Assembly (NCBI GenBank): GCA_903916595.1 | Contig: CAIWXI010000078.1 | Location: 1 to 50,845, forward strand | DNA: 50,845 nt | From: an uncultured Bacteroidales bacterium | GTDB lineage: Bacteria > Bacteroidota > Bacteroidia > Bacteroidales > FEN-979 | Reading direction: 5' to 3' | In this document: one piece after another, positions 29,649-37,978 of the stretch | Layout: each line of letters starts with the position of its first letter | How positions within the stretch are numbered: position 1 is the first letter of the stretch | Notes under the pieces: generated by a model | What the model saw: the letters and a program-made list of their open reading frames with translations, nothing else | The model's database searches: none | Told to the model about the DNA's origin: nothing | Position numbers and translations under genes: made by a program

Positions 29649-29841
29649 CGTGGAAAAGTTATTGCGCTTATTGCAAATCGCCCCTGAGTATTTGTAAATC
29701 TCTTAAATTTCGTGTATCTTTCGGAATATTTTGCTTCAGTTTTGGATTTTATGCAAACGCCCTTTTCACCCTGGTAAAAAACAGTTTTGATCTCCTTGTG
29801 TCTGAAAGTAATTTTATTTTGAATTTCTAAAAGCAAAGATT

Positions 29842-31548
29842 ATGGACAGTTTTTTTTTGAACAGAACAGCTAAGATAGTCGCTGTTTTCATCGCACTGAT
29901 CTTTTTGGGTCCATTGCAGGGATGCATGTTCTATTACAAGGTTCAGACGGTGAACAAGGTTACATCTGAGGAAATCAAAACTTATGATTCTCTGAAGAAA
30001 TACATCATTGTGCATCAGGGAGATTCCGCCTGGCATTTAGACAAAATCGCAATCAAAGAAAATTCGTTTGCAGGAGAAGTTGCTGTTCTGCCATATTACC
30101 GCCACAAGTTCGACACTACAGATCCCCGGGGCGGAAACAGATACCACAACACAAAAAATAATTCTGAAAGGTACGTACTGGAAGAAGTACATCTGTATCT
30201 GAAGGATTCCATTGTACCAAAAATGAGGGCCGGAGACTATATCAGCCTTGACGTTTCCACTGTAAGGAAGTCCGAAGTTTATACAAAAGCAAACGGCAGA
30301 ACCGCTGCATCCTGGGCTATTCCTGCAGTCACCCCCCTTCTTGTAATCGGCGGAATAATTACGATAGTTGTTACAACCAAATCATCCTGTCCGCTGGTCT
30401 ATACCAAAAAGGACAACAGCTTCGATTTTGCGGGGGAAATCTTCGGCGGAGCTGTTTTTTCCTCCCTCGAACGACATGATTACCTGCCACTGCCTGGATT
30501 TAAACCGTTAAAGAACAAATATCAGCTTATCATCTCAAACGGATTACCGGAGATCCAATATATCAACCTGGCCGAATTATGGATCGTAAACCATCCGAAA
30601 AACATGTCGGTCCTTCCCGACCGGCAGGGAGCCGTCCACTCCTTCAGCAAGCCGGAAGCTCCGGCGAAAGCTGTATCCCTGGCGAATTCCGATATCCTTC
30701 CACTCATAAATAAAAAAGACAAGCAGTATTTCAGGTTTGATGAAACCCCTTCAATGACGGGTGATACCAATGCATTTAATACAGCCTTTCTCACATTCAC
30801 GGTTCCGGCCGGCATTCACAATGGCAAGCTCATTATCAGTGCAGGAAATTCGATGTGGGGAGATTATACCTACGGGGAATTCACTAAGTTTTTTGGCAGT
30901 AAATATGGTGAATGGATCAAGGAGCAGGGGAAAGAACCTGCTGAGAAAAACATTCATTGGAAGGAGCAGCAGCGTTTCACACTGATGGTCTATGTTGAAA
31001 CATCCGGCGGATGGCATTTCGTGGATTATTTTGACCTCATCGGCCCGCTTGGCGCCAGGGACCTGATCATGCCGGTGGATTTTAGCCAGGCCATTGTTTC
31101 AGTTTCAGCGGAAAGTAATCGCACTATCAGGGTCAAACTTGAATCGGGATTCAAATTGTGGGACCTGGATTATGCTGCCATGGATTTTTCAAAGGATACC
31201 CTGTTCACTGTGGATCGTGTAAAACCATCGTCAGCCCAGACCGAATCGGGGACAGATGTCATACACTCTCTTTCGATCGATGACACAACTTATTATGTAC
31301 AACAGTGCATAGGGGAAAAGGGGCTTGTAATCTTCAACGACAGCCCCGGTCTGAACGAAATTAAGAAATCTGTTTTTCTTCATTCCAAGGGGTATTATGA
31401 ACATGTGCGTCACTATCCCGGACTACCCGATTACAAACAATTACTTTCATTCCTGGTGCCTGGAAAATTCAGCCGTTTCTCATATGAAAACCATATGAAG
31501 TTCATGAAAAATAACTGGGCCTTCGCCCCTGAAACCAAACTGCCATGA
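29842..31548 (+). CDS. Large lipoprotein of unknown function
   Basis: A 568-residue protein with a lipoprotein signal (VAVFIALIFLGPLQGC, lipidated Cys28). A predicted hydrophobic segment (AIPAVTPLLVIGGIITIVVTT, about 155-176) is followed by the conserved-looking SCPLVYTKKDNSFDFAGEIFGGAVFSSLERHDYLPLP (about 178-215). This resembles a family of envelope proteins seen in Bacteroidota and related phyla that lacks a function. The remainder is beta-rich with WGDYTYGEFTKFFGSKYGEW and FVDYFDLIGPLGARDLIMPVDFS. I cannot name a domain. A Lys-rich linker is absent. Probably anchored in the outer membrane; the mid-protein hydrophobic stretch could be a second membrane pass. Its 3' side has a GATATCT array upstream of the OsmC gene. 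Confidence 0.8.
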   Translation: MDSFFLNRTAKIVAVFIALIFLGPLQGCMFYYKVQTVNKVTSEEIKTYDSLKKYIIVHQGDSAWHLDKIAIKENSFAGEVAVLPYYRHKFDTTDPRGGNRYHNTKNNSERYVLEEVHLYLKDSIVPKMRAGDYISLDVSTVRKSEVYTKANGRTAASWAIPAVTPLLVIGGIITIVVTTKSSCPLVYTKKDNSFDFAGEIFGGAVFSSLERHDYLPLPGFKPLKNKYQLIISNGLPEIQYINLAELWIVNHPKNMSVLPDRQGAVHSFSKPEAPAKAVSLANSDILPLINKKDKQYFRFDETPSMTGDTNAFNTAFLTFTVPAGIHNGKLIISAGNSMWGDYTYGEFTKFFGSKYGEWIKEQGKEPAEKNIHWKEQQRFTLMVYVETSGGWHFVDYFDLIGPLGARDLIMPVDFSQAIVSVSAESNRTIRVKLESGFKLWDLDYAAMDFSKDTLFTVDRVKPSSAQTESGTDVIHSLSIDDTTYYVQQCIGEKGLVIFNDSPGLNEIKKSVFLHSKGYYEHVRHYPGLPDYKQLLSFLVPGKFSRFSYENHMKFMKNNWAFAPETKLP

Positions 31549-31561
31549 ACTGTGACTGCTC

Positions 31562-31597
31562 ATCCGCCATCTGATATCTGATATCTGATATCTGATT
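31562..31597. repeat. GATATCT heptamer array
   Basis: Five consecutive near-perfect gatatct units, ending 6 bases before the OsmC -7 motif TACCTTTG. The array occupies the region where a -33 element would lie. Confidence 0.9.
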
Positions 31598-31602
31598 TTT
31601 CC

Positions 31603-31610
31603 TACCTTTG
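31603..31610 (+). promoter_or_regulatory. Putative -7 element, OsmC gene
   Basis: TACCTTTG, 26 bases upstream of the ATG. The matching -33 position is inside the heptamer array and has no TTG. Confidence 0.5.
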
Positions 31611-31636
31611 CACCCTCACTACAAACACATCTATAC

Positions 31637-32032
31637 ATGTCTATAGAAATATATTTTGCCGGACCTAAGAAGGTCAATGCAAAACTTGAAGGCTTTACCG
31701 TTGAAACAGATCAGTCGAAACGGGCCGGTGGCGATGAAAGCGCTCCCACCCCGTTTGCTTTATTCCTCTCCTCGCTGGGAACATGCGCCGGAATTTATAT
31801 CAAGGGATTCTGTGACCAGCGTAACCTTCCCACCGAAGGATTGAGGCTTACCCTTGACTACATTTTAAGCCCGGTTACAAAAAACATAACCAGATTTATT
31901 ATCAAAATTTTTGTCCCTGCTGGTTTTCCCGAAAAATATGATTCCGCCCTGGTACAATCAGCAGGCTTATGTGCAGTGAAACGTCACCTTGACCCCGCTA
32001 TCGAAAACGAGATTACCGTTGTAAGAACGTAA
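31637..32032 (+). CDS. OsmC-family peroxidase-like protein
   Basis: A 131-residue OsmC/Ohr-family protein. The two redox Cys positions are C50 (FLSSLGTCAGIYI) and C112 (SAGLCAVKRHL), the pair that reduces organic peroxides in Ohr/OsmC enzymes; family members can also act on small thiols. Start ATG 31637 matches the promoter spacing and the family N-terminus. No signal peptide. The TAA stop lies inside a 12-base repeat (AACGTAAAGAAG) that continues for 120 bases towards the PLP enzyme gene. Oxidative-stress role by homology; the substrate is not determined. Confidence 0.9.
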   Translation: MSIEIYFAGPKKVNAKLEGFTVETDQSKRAGGDESAPTPFALFLSSLGTCAGIYIKGFCDQRNLPTEGLRLTLDYILSPVTKNITRFIIKIFVPAGFPEKYDSALVQSAGLCAVKRHLDPAIENEITVVRT

Positions 32033-32148
32033 AGAAGAACGTAAAGAAGAACGTGATAAAGAGCGTAAAGAAGAACGTAAAGAAGAACGTAAAGAAGAAC
32101 GTAAAGAAGAACGTAAAGAAGAACGTGATAAAGAGCGTAAAGAAGAAC
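32029..32148. repeat. 12-base tandem repeat, ten exact-length units
   Basis: Ten 12-base units: eight GTAAAGAAGAAC and two GTGATAAAGAGC (units 3 and 9). The second variant recurs six units after the first, hinting at a higher-order duplication. The OsmC TAA is in unit 1. The array ends in an inverted GTTCTTC that is complementary to the last unit. The spacer has no protein-coding role. Confidence 0.95.
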
Positions 32149-32186
32149 GTTCTTCATCAGGAAATTTATCTGACAAACCATATTAT

Positions 32187-33368
32187 ATGAAAAAGAAACA
32201 CACCGGATTTAACTCTGCACTTGTACATGGTATAGGATTCAAAGATCCCCACGGCAGCGTGATCATGCCTATCTACCAGACTTCCACATTCGCTTTCGAC
32301 AGTGCCGAACATGGTGCCCGCCTGTTTTCGGGCGAGAGTGACGGCTACATTTACACTCGTATTGACAATCCGACCACCCTGGATCTTGAAAAGACTATAG
32401 CTTTGCTCGAACATGGGCACGACGGCATAGCCACATCTTCAGGCATGGCAGCTGTTAATACGGTATACATGAGTTACCTGGGCACAGGGAAGCACATTGT
32501 AAGCCATAACGCCGTTTACGGTCCGGCCCGAGGGATTATGGAAGGGACGTATTCTAAGTTCGGTGTGGAATCCACTTATATCGACACCACCGATCTTGAG
32601 CAGGTAAGAAATGCCATCCGCCCGAATACAAGCCTGATTTACCTTGAATCACCGGCCAATCCGACCATGGGCATTTCAGATATACCTGCCATTTGCGAGA
32701 TTGCACATCAGCACAACATCCCCGTCTGTGTCGACAATACTTTCTGCAGTCCTTATCTTCAGAATCCTTTGGACCAGGGGGCGGATATCGTGCTCCATTC
32801 CCTTACGAAATTCCTCAACGGCCATGCCGATATCGTGGGTGGAATTATAATCGTAAAAGATCCTGCCGAGTACAAAAAGGTCCGCACCATGATGGTCAAC
32901 CTGGGCTGCAACATGGATCCTCATCAGGCTTTCCTGACTCGTCGCGGACTCAAAACACTTGGAATACGGCTTGACCGGGCGCAGGAGAATGCCGTGAAAG
33001 TGGCTGAATTCCTTGAGAAGCATCCTAAAGTTGAATGGGTGCTTTACCCCGGGCTGAAATCCCATCCCCAGTATGAACTCGGTAAGAAAATGATGCGCGG
33101 TCCCGGTGCTATGATCTCTTTTGGTCTTAAAGGCGGACTTGAGGCCGGCCGAAAAATGATGAATGCGGTTGAATTCTGCGTTCTCGCAGTTTCATTAGGA
33201 GGTATAGAAACCCTCATCCAGCATCCTGCATCCATGACCCATTCCAAACTCTCGCCCGAAGCCAGAAAACAGGGTGGCATTTCCGATGAACTGGTACGAT
33301 TCTCAGTTGGAATCGAAGAAGTGGAAGATATCCTGGCCGATCTGGAGCAGGCGTTGGAGAAAGCCTAG
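32187..33368 (+). CDS. Cys/Met-metabolism PLP enzyme (gamma-lyase or synthase type)
   Basis: A 393-residue enzyme of the cystathionine gamma-synthase/methionine gamma-lyase family. PLP Lys208 is in HSLTKFLNGH, Asp183 in VDNTF, and Tyr56/Arg58 in YIYTRIDNPT. Y111 is present, but the methionine gamma-lyase Cys two residues later is Pro (YGPARG). A methionine gamma-lyase, O-acetylhomoserine sulfhydrylase or cystathionine gamma-lyase activity is possible. Bacteroidota homologues are usually annotated as methionine gamma-lyase. Cytoplasmic tetramer by homology. Start ATG follows a short gap after the 12-base array. Followed 4 bases after its stop by a GTACGAT array. Confidence 0.9.
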   Translation: MKKKHTGFNSALVHGIGFKDPHGSVIMPIYQTSTFAFDSAEHGARLFSGESDGYIYTRIDNPTTLDLEKTIALLEHGHDGIATSSGMAAVNTVYMSYLGTGKHIVSHNAVYGPARGIMEGTYSKFGVESTYIDTTDLEQVRNAIRPNTSLIYLESPANPTMGISDIPAICEIAHQHNIPVCVDNTFCSPYLQNPLDQGADIVLHSLTKFLNGHADIVGGIIIVKDPAEYKKVRTMMVNLGCNMDPHQAFLTRRGLKTLGIRLDRAQENAVKVAEFLEKHPKVEWVLYPGLKSHPQYELGKKMMRGPGAMISFGLKGGLEAGRKMMNAVEFCVLAVSLGGIETLIQHPASMTHSKLSPEARKQGGISDELVRFSVGIEEVEDILADLEQALEKA

Positions 33369-33373
33369 GGAAT

Positions 33374-33505
33374 GTACGATGTACGATGTACGATGTACGA
33401 TGTACGATGTGCGATGTACGATGTACGATGTACGATGTGCGATGTACGATGTACGATGTACGATGTACGATGTACGATGTACGATGTACGATGTGCGATG
33501 TACGA
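33374..33505. repeat. GTACGAT heptamer array, about 19 units
   Basis: About nineteen GTACGAT units with sporadic GTGCGAT variants, 5 bases after the stop of the PLP enzyme. The array is open in frame on both strands because 7 units of 3 bases repeat as MYDVRCT/IVHRTSY, but no start context supports a gene. Confidence 0.95.
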
Positions 33506-33639
33506 CATCCTCCATCAGATTATTGATTTCTCGCACCCCAATGATTTTATTTATTATCTTTGGCTCCCTTTTCAGTATTATTTTACCGGCTTCAGTCGGA
33601 CACTAAACACCAGAATGTTAAATTATCTGTCAATAAAGA

Positions 33640-35736
33640 ATGGAAAATACAGAAAACACCCCGAATCCCGGTGCAGTAGAAGATACTGTACGGGAGGAGA
33701 ATTCTTCTTCTGCAGTTAGTGCAGAAACCAATGAGAATAACCCTCTGCCAACTGAGTTAAATCAGACAGAACAAGAAACATCCGAAGAATTCCACCCCGA
33801 GCTGGTCCTGCCTTTGGCTGAAGACCACGAAGATCACGAAATAGAGCTCGTGACCAAGCACGAAGATCACGAAATAGAGCTGGTGGCCGAGCACGAAGAT
33901 CACGAAGATCACGAAATAGAGCTCGTGACCGATCACGAAGATCACGAAGAAGAGCTTGCGGCTGAGCACGAAAGCCACGAAAGCCCAACAAATTATGACC
34001 AGCTGTCGCGTGCCGAGCTGGTCGGCCTCCTCGAAAAAGCTGTAAAGGAAGATGACATCAATGTGATCAAAACAACGATCGCATTGATAAAAGTCGCTTT
34101 TCTGAAAAAGAAAAAAGAAGAAAGTCTGATCAAATACGAGGCAGCTATTGTCGCTGATGGTGAGGCTAAGGAAGAAGAAGCCAAAGAAGGTGAGGAAAAA
34201 GAAATTCTCCCTGCTGAGCAAGATGAACTAGATATCAGGTTCAACGAGATCTTTAATGTTTACAAGGCAAACAAGGCAAGGTTCGTAGAGGAACAGGAGA
34301 GGCTCAAGAGCGATAATCTGAAGAAGAAACTCCAGATTATCGATGAATTGAAGACCCTTATCAATTCTGAAGAAACGCTGAAAAAGACCTACGATGAGTT
34401 CAAGGCCTTACAGGAACGATGGAAGAACGGGGGGATGGTACCCAGGGGCGAGATCAACAACCTTTGGCAGAACTACCATTTCCTGGTCGAAAAATTCTTC
34501 GAGAAGGTTAAGGTGAACAAAGAACTCAAGGATCTTGACCTCAAAAAGAATCTTGAAGCCAAGATGGCTCTCTGTGAAAAGACCGAGGAACTACTGCTCG
34601 AGACTTCCGTTTTGAAATCCTTCAAGAAACTTCAGAAATACCATGAGGAGTGGAAGGAACTAGGCCCAGCACCTGCTGATAAAAAAGACGAGATCTGGGA
34701 ACGGTTCAAAAATGCAACTGACAAGATCAACGAACGACGCAGGGAGCATTACAATCGCGTTGAAGGAGAACAAACCAGCAACCTGGAAACCAAAACAGCC
34801 CTTTGTGAGCAGGGCGAGGAAGTGCTCACGATGAAGAATGAGTCGATAAAAGAATGGCAGGAACAAACCAATAAAGTAAACGAACTGCTCAAGCTCTGGA
34901 AGAGTATAGGTCCTGTGCCACAGAAGGTGAATACTGAAATCTGGAACAGATTTAAAAACAGCCTGGATGCTTTTTTCTCAAATAAAAAAGAATTTTTCGA
35001 CAAACTTAAGGATCAGCAGCTTCACAATTACAACCTCAAGCTTGAACTTTGTATGGCTGCAGAATCTCTGAAGGGGAATACCGACTGGAAGAAGACCAGC
35101 CAGGAGATGGTCCGGCTTCAGGGAGAATGGAAAAAAATCGGTCCCGTTCCAAAAAAACATTCCGACAAGATTTGGAAACGGTTCAGGGCTGCATGCGACG
35201 AATTTTTCCATGCTAAATCTTCGTATTTCAGCAATGTTCAGGCTAACGAGGAGGAGAACCTGGGCAAAAAGAACGAACTGTTGAAAAAACTCATGGAACA
35301 TCAGTTTAGTGAAGACAAGACCGCCAACCTCGAAATCCTTAAGAATTTCCAGAGGGAATGGACCGAGATTGGTCATATTCCTATTAAAGAGAAAGATAAA
35401 CTGCAGAATGCGTTCAGGACCCTGGTGAACGAACATCTCGACAGACTAAAAATCAGCGAAATAGAAATATCAACACTGAATTATCAAAACAGGATGGATC
35501 ATCTTAAAAATGATCCTAATGCCCGTAGGATGATGGGCCGTGAAAAAGAACAGCTGATAAATAAGATCAGCCAGATGAAAGAAGACGTAAATCTCTGGGA
35601 AAATAATATCGGCTTCCTGGCCAGGTCAAAAAATGCGGCTATTCTGAGAGAAGAATTCGAGAATAAAATCAACAAGACCAAAAGCGAGCTGAAGGTTTTG
35701 GAAGCCAAGCTGAAGATACTGAAGCAGCAGGTGTGA
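33640..35736 (+). CDS. DUF349 domain protein with acidic His-rich repeat
   Basis: A 698-residue cytoplasmic protein. Residues 1-60 are acidic and Ser/Thr-rich. Residues about 61-115 are His-Glu-Asp repeats (HEDHEIELV) encoded by 9-base gatcacgaa units. The rest is a series of DUF349 repeats with a W-x(5)-P core: [48 protein letters not shown] and [12 protein letters not shown], each followed by W-x-RF-like helices. The end is coiled coil. DUF349 proteins in Bacteroidota lack an assigned role. It starts at ATG 33640, 271 bases after the PLP enzyme, and ends one base before aroC, so the two form an operon. Confidence 0.88.
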   Translation: MENTENTPNPGAVEDTVREENSSSAVSAETNENNPLPTELNQTEQETSEEFHPELVLPLAEDHEDHEIELVTKHEDHEIELVAEHEDHEDHEIELVTDHEDHEEELAAEHESHESPTNYDQLSRAELVGLLEKAVKEDDINVIKTTIALIKVAFLKKKKEESLIKYEAAIVADGEAKEEEAKEGEEKEILPAEQDELDIRFNEIFNVYKANKARFVEEQERLKSDNLKKKLQIIDELKTLINSEETLKKTYDEFKALQERWKNGGMVPRGEINNLWQNYHFLVEKFFEKVKVNKELKDLDLKKNLEAKMALCEKTEELLLETSVLKSFKKLQKYHEEWKELGPAPADKKDEIWERFKNATDKINERRREHYNRVEGEQTSNLETKTALCEQGEEVLTMKNESIKEWQEQTNKVNELLKLWKSIGPVPQKVNTEIWNRFKNSLDAFFSNKKEFFDKLKDQQLHNYNLKLELCMAAESLKGNTDWKKTSQEMVRLQGEWKKIGPVPKKHSDKIWKRFRAACDEFFHAKSSYFSNVQANEEENLGKKNELLKKLMEHQFSEDKTANLEILKNFQREWTEIGHIPIKEKDKLQNAFRTLVNEHLDRLKISEIEISTLNYQNRMDHLKNDPNARRMMGREKEQLINKISQMKEDVNLWENNIGFLARSKNAAILREEFENKINKTKSELKVLEAKLKILKQQV
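33828..33960. repeat. 9-base GATCACGAA repeats in the DUF349 gene
   Basis: gatcacgaa/gagcacgaa units, interspersed with gaaatagagctcgtgacc-like units, encode the HEDHE segment (about residues 61-115). In frame, with synonymous variation. Confidence 0.88.
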
Positions 35737-35737
35737 T

Positions 35738-36805
35738 ATGGCTGGTAACTCATTCGGGAAGAACCTTGTACTGACGACTTTCGGGGAATCGCACGGACCT
35801 CTGACCGGTGGAGTTCTTGACGGATTTCCATCCAATTTTAATATTGACCTTGATTTCATTCAGTCGGAACTGAACCGAAGGGCTCCAGGCATTGGAGAAT
35901 TCTCATCACCCCGTAAGGAAGACGACCGTTTAGAAGTACTTTCCGGAATTTTTGAAGGAAAGACTACCGGGGCTCCCATCGCCTTCATCATTCCAAATAA
36001 TGATCACCATTCTGAAGATTATTCTTCAGTGAAGGATATTTACCGTCCATCACATGCCGATTACAGCTGGGAGCAGAAGTTTGGTCACCGTGATTACCGA
36101 GGTGGTGGAAGGCTGTCGGCCAGGGAAACAGCAGCCCGGGTTGCCGGTGGAGCATTTGCAAAGCTTTATTTGCTCACAAAAAAAATTAATATTCAGGCTG
36201 CTGTATCTGAGATTGGGGGTTTGGGGATGCAGGATGCAGGATGCAGGATGCAGGATGCAGGATGCAGGATGCAGGATGAGGAGATGAAATTAAAGGAATA
36301 CCTGGAAACCATCAAGGCAAGTGGAGATACGGTTGGGGGGATAATAAGCTGCATTATTACCGGACTTCCCGCCGGGATTGGAGAACCTGTATTTGACAAG
36401 CTTCAGGCCCAGCTAGCCAAAGCCATGCTCAGTATCAATGCAGTGAAAGGATTTGAATACGGGAGCGGATTTGCAGGTTCCCGGATGAAAGGCTCGGAAC
36501 ATAACGATGTCTTTGTTTCAGGCCCGGAAGGGAGCGGGTTTCACACAGCCACGAATTTTTCAGGAGGTATACAGGGCGGAATCTCTAACGGAATGCCTGT
36601 ATATTTCAGAGTTGCATTCAAACCTGTATCCTCAATTAAAATGCCCCAGGAAACCCTGGACAAACAAGGTCATCCGGTTCAGTTCACAGGCAGCGGCAGA
36701 CATGACGTTTGTGTAGTCCCCCGGGCAGTACCTATCGTTGAAGCCATGGCCGCGCTGGTTATAGCGGACCAGTTGTTAAATGGTGAAATGGTGAAAATGT
36801 TTTGA
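35738..36805 (+). CDS. aroC: Chorismate synthase with repeat-derived segment
   Basis: A 355-residue AroC, which converts EPSP to chorismate using reduced FMN, last step of the shikimate pathway. Motifs: [16 protein letters not shown] (residues 16-31), [45 protein letters not shown] (about 108-144), [13 protein letters not shown] and [19 protein letters not shown] are all present. Between SEIGG and the helix before SGDTVGG, residues about 164-182 (GMQDAGCRM x2) are encoded by eight GGATGCA heptamers. They take the place of a loop that varies in the family, so activity is probably kept. The last six residues (EMVKMF) come from GGTGAAAT octamers. Directly follows the DUF349 gene. Confidence 0.95.
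   Translation: MAGNSFGKNLVLTTFGESHGPLTGGVLDGFPSNFNIDLDFIQSELNRRAPGIGEFSSPRKEDDRLEVLSGIFEGKTTGAPIAFIIPNNDHHSEDYSSVKDIYRPSHADYSWEQKFGHRDYRGGGRLSARETAARVAGGAFAKLYLLTKKINIQAAVSEIGGLGMQDAGCRMQDAGCRMQDEEMKLKEYLETIKASGDTVGGIISCIITGLPAGIGEPVFDKLQAQLAKAMLSINAVKGFEYGSGFAGSRMKGSEHNDVFVSGPEGSGFHTATNFSGGIQGGISNGMPVYFRVAFKPVSSIKMPQETLDKQGHPVQFTGSGRHDVCVVPRAVPIVEAMAALVIADQLLNGEMVKMF
36225..36280. repeat. GGATGCA heptamers inside aroC
   Basis: Eight consecutive ggatgca units (56 bases, the last ggatgag) in frame within aroC. Same family as the tract in miaA, but in one orientation only. Confidence 0.95.
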
Positions 36806-36902
36806 GCGGAGCATCTCACATAAGCCGCATCAGGTGAGCGAAGCCACCGTAGCGGCGATGTGAGGATGCGAGCGATTTCACCATTTCACCATTTCACCAT
36901 TT
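36778..36902. repeat. Composite element: octamer arms around a hairpin core
   Basis: Left arm aaatggtg units (36778-36799) encode the AroC C-terminus. A core (36800-36874) can form nested stems: GCAT/ATGC, CTCACAT/ATGTGAG (with a bulged base) and GGTG/CACC around a loop. Right arm atttcacc units (36875-36902) encode the AguA C-terminus on the other strand. The reverse complement matches the element at 50611-50845. Confidence 0.9.
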
Positions 36903-37957
36903 ACCTCCGGCTCCTGCTGGCTCAGGCAATGCCATGCCCCAAGTCCCCAGATTATTTCCACTGAATCGATTCCAACGACCTTACGGTCGGGAAAACACTG
37001 CTCCAGTATTCGTAAAGCTTGTTCGTCCTGTTTGCATCGATAAAGCGGCACGATCACCGATTTGTTTGAGATATAAAAATTGGCGTAGGACGCGGGCAGG
37101 CGCTGATCGTCGAAAAGCACCGGGGCGGGCATAGGGAGTTCCACAATGTCAAGCTGTTTACCATTCAGCAGACGAAACGTTTTCAGCTTTTTCAGGTTGG
37201 CGCTCAGGATAGCGTGGTTAGGGTCGCTTTGGTTGGGTTCTACCATAGTGATCACCCCATCGGTCTTAAAAAAACGGGTAATATCGTCAATATGGCCATT
37301 GGTATCGTCCCCCTCAATGCCATCCTCCAGCCATAAAACCTGGCTTACCCCATAAAAATTCATAAGGTATTCCTCAATTTCAGGCTGCAGGAGACTGGGA
37401 TTACGGTTTTCGTGCAAAAGGCAGGCCGTGGTGGTTAGCAGTGTACCTTCACCGTTAAAATCAACAGCCCCTCCTTCCATCACTATGCCGGGATAATAAA
37501 CCGGCACATTCAGATATTTTCCCGCCAGGCCAGGGATCTTCTCGTCCAGCTCATGAGGGTATTTATCTCCCCAGGCATTGTATCTCCAGCTTACGACGAC
37601 TTTGGGCTTTTCGGCTTCGGGATTGAGCAGGAAGGCCGGTCCATGATCCCTGCACCATGCATCATTAGTAGGATGAATAAGCAGGTCTGTTTTTGACATA
37701 TCGACGCCTGCAACAGACAATTTATTCATTAATTCATCCTTCATTCCTTCATTCCTTATATTAATACAAACCCTCTCGCCTTTTGAAAGCTCTTTGATAA
37801 AGGCATTGTAATAGGGAAATATTTTCTCCAAAGTCCCCGGCCAGGAGTAGGAATCGCTGTGAGGATAACTAAGCCAGGTAGCTCTGTGCCTGTGCCATTC
37901 GGCAGGAAAACTATAACCAAGGTCTTTAGGTGAGGGATGAAGGATGCGGTTTGCCAT
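36878..37957 (-). CDS. aguA: Agmatine deiminase
   Basis: A 359-residue agmatine deiminase of the peptidyl-arginine deiminase-like family; it converts agmatine to N-carbamoylputrescine. Key regions: GYSFPAEWHRHRATWLSYPHS at the N-terminus, the central DAWCRDHGPAFLLN (about 97-110), VMEGGAVDFNGEGTLLTT, and the catalytic Cys344 in GLGAWHCLSQQEP. Only eleven residues follow that motif, and the last ones (NGEMVKW) come from octamer repeats of the composite element. Start ATG 37957 is 21 bases after aguB on the same strand, so the two genes make putrescine as a unit with an arginine decarboxylase encoded elsewhere. Converges with aroC. Confidence 0.93.
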   Translation of the reverse strand: MANRILHPSPKDLGYSFPAEWHRHRATWLSYPHSDSYSWPGTLEKIFPYYNAFIKELSKGERVCINIRNEGMKDELMNKLSVAGVDMSKTDLLIHPTNDAWCRDHGPAFLLNPEAEKPKVVVSWRYNAWGDKYPHELDEKIPGLAGKYLNVPVYYPGIVMEGGAVDFNGEGTLLTTTACLLHENRNPSLLQPEIEEYLMNFYGVSQVLWLEDGIEGDDTNGHIDDITRFFKTDGVITMVEPNQSDPNHAILSANLKKLKTFRLLNGKQLDIVELPMPAPVLFDDQRLPASYANFYISNKSVIVPLYRCKQDEQALRILEQCFPDRKVVGIDSVEIIWGLGAWHCLSQQEPEVNGEMVKW

Positions 37958-37978
37958 GTATTAAAAGATAGGATTAAA

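Noticed and set aside
32029-32148. Minus-strand SLRSSLRS-type ORFs in the 12-mer array
   Set aside because: Pure repeat translation with no conserved sequence outside the array.
32187-33368. Definite methionine gamma-lyase
   Set aside because: The Cys that marks that activity is Pro here, so only the family is stated.
33374-33505. Long ORFs on both strands through the GTACGAT array
   Set aside because: They exist only because a 7-base repeat read in triplets gives an open 7-residue cycle (MYDVRCT and its antisense). No start context, domain or neighbour support.
36778-36902. CRISPR array or phage att site
   Set aside because: The octamers are directly adjacent without unique spacers, and no integrase or cas gene is present.
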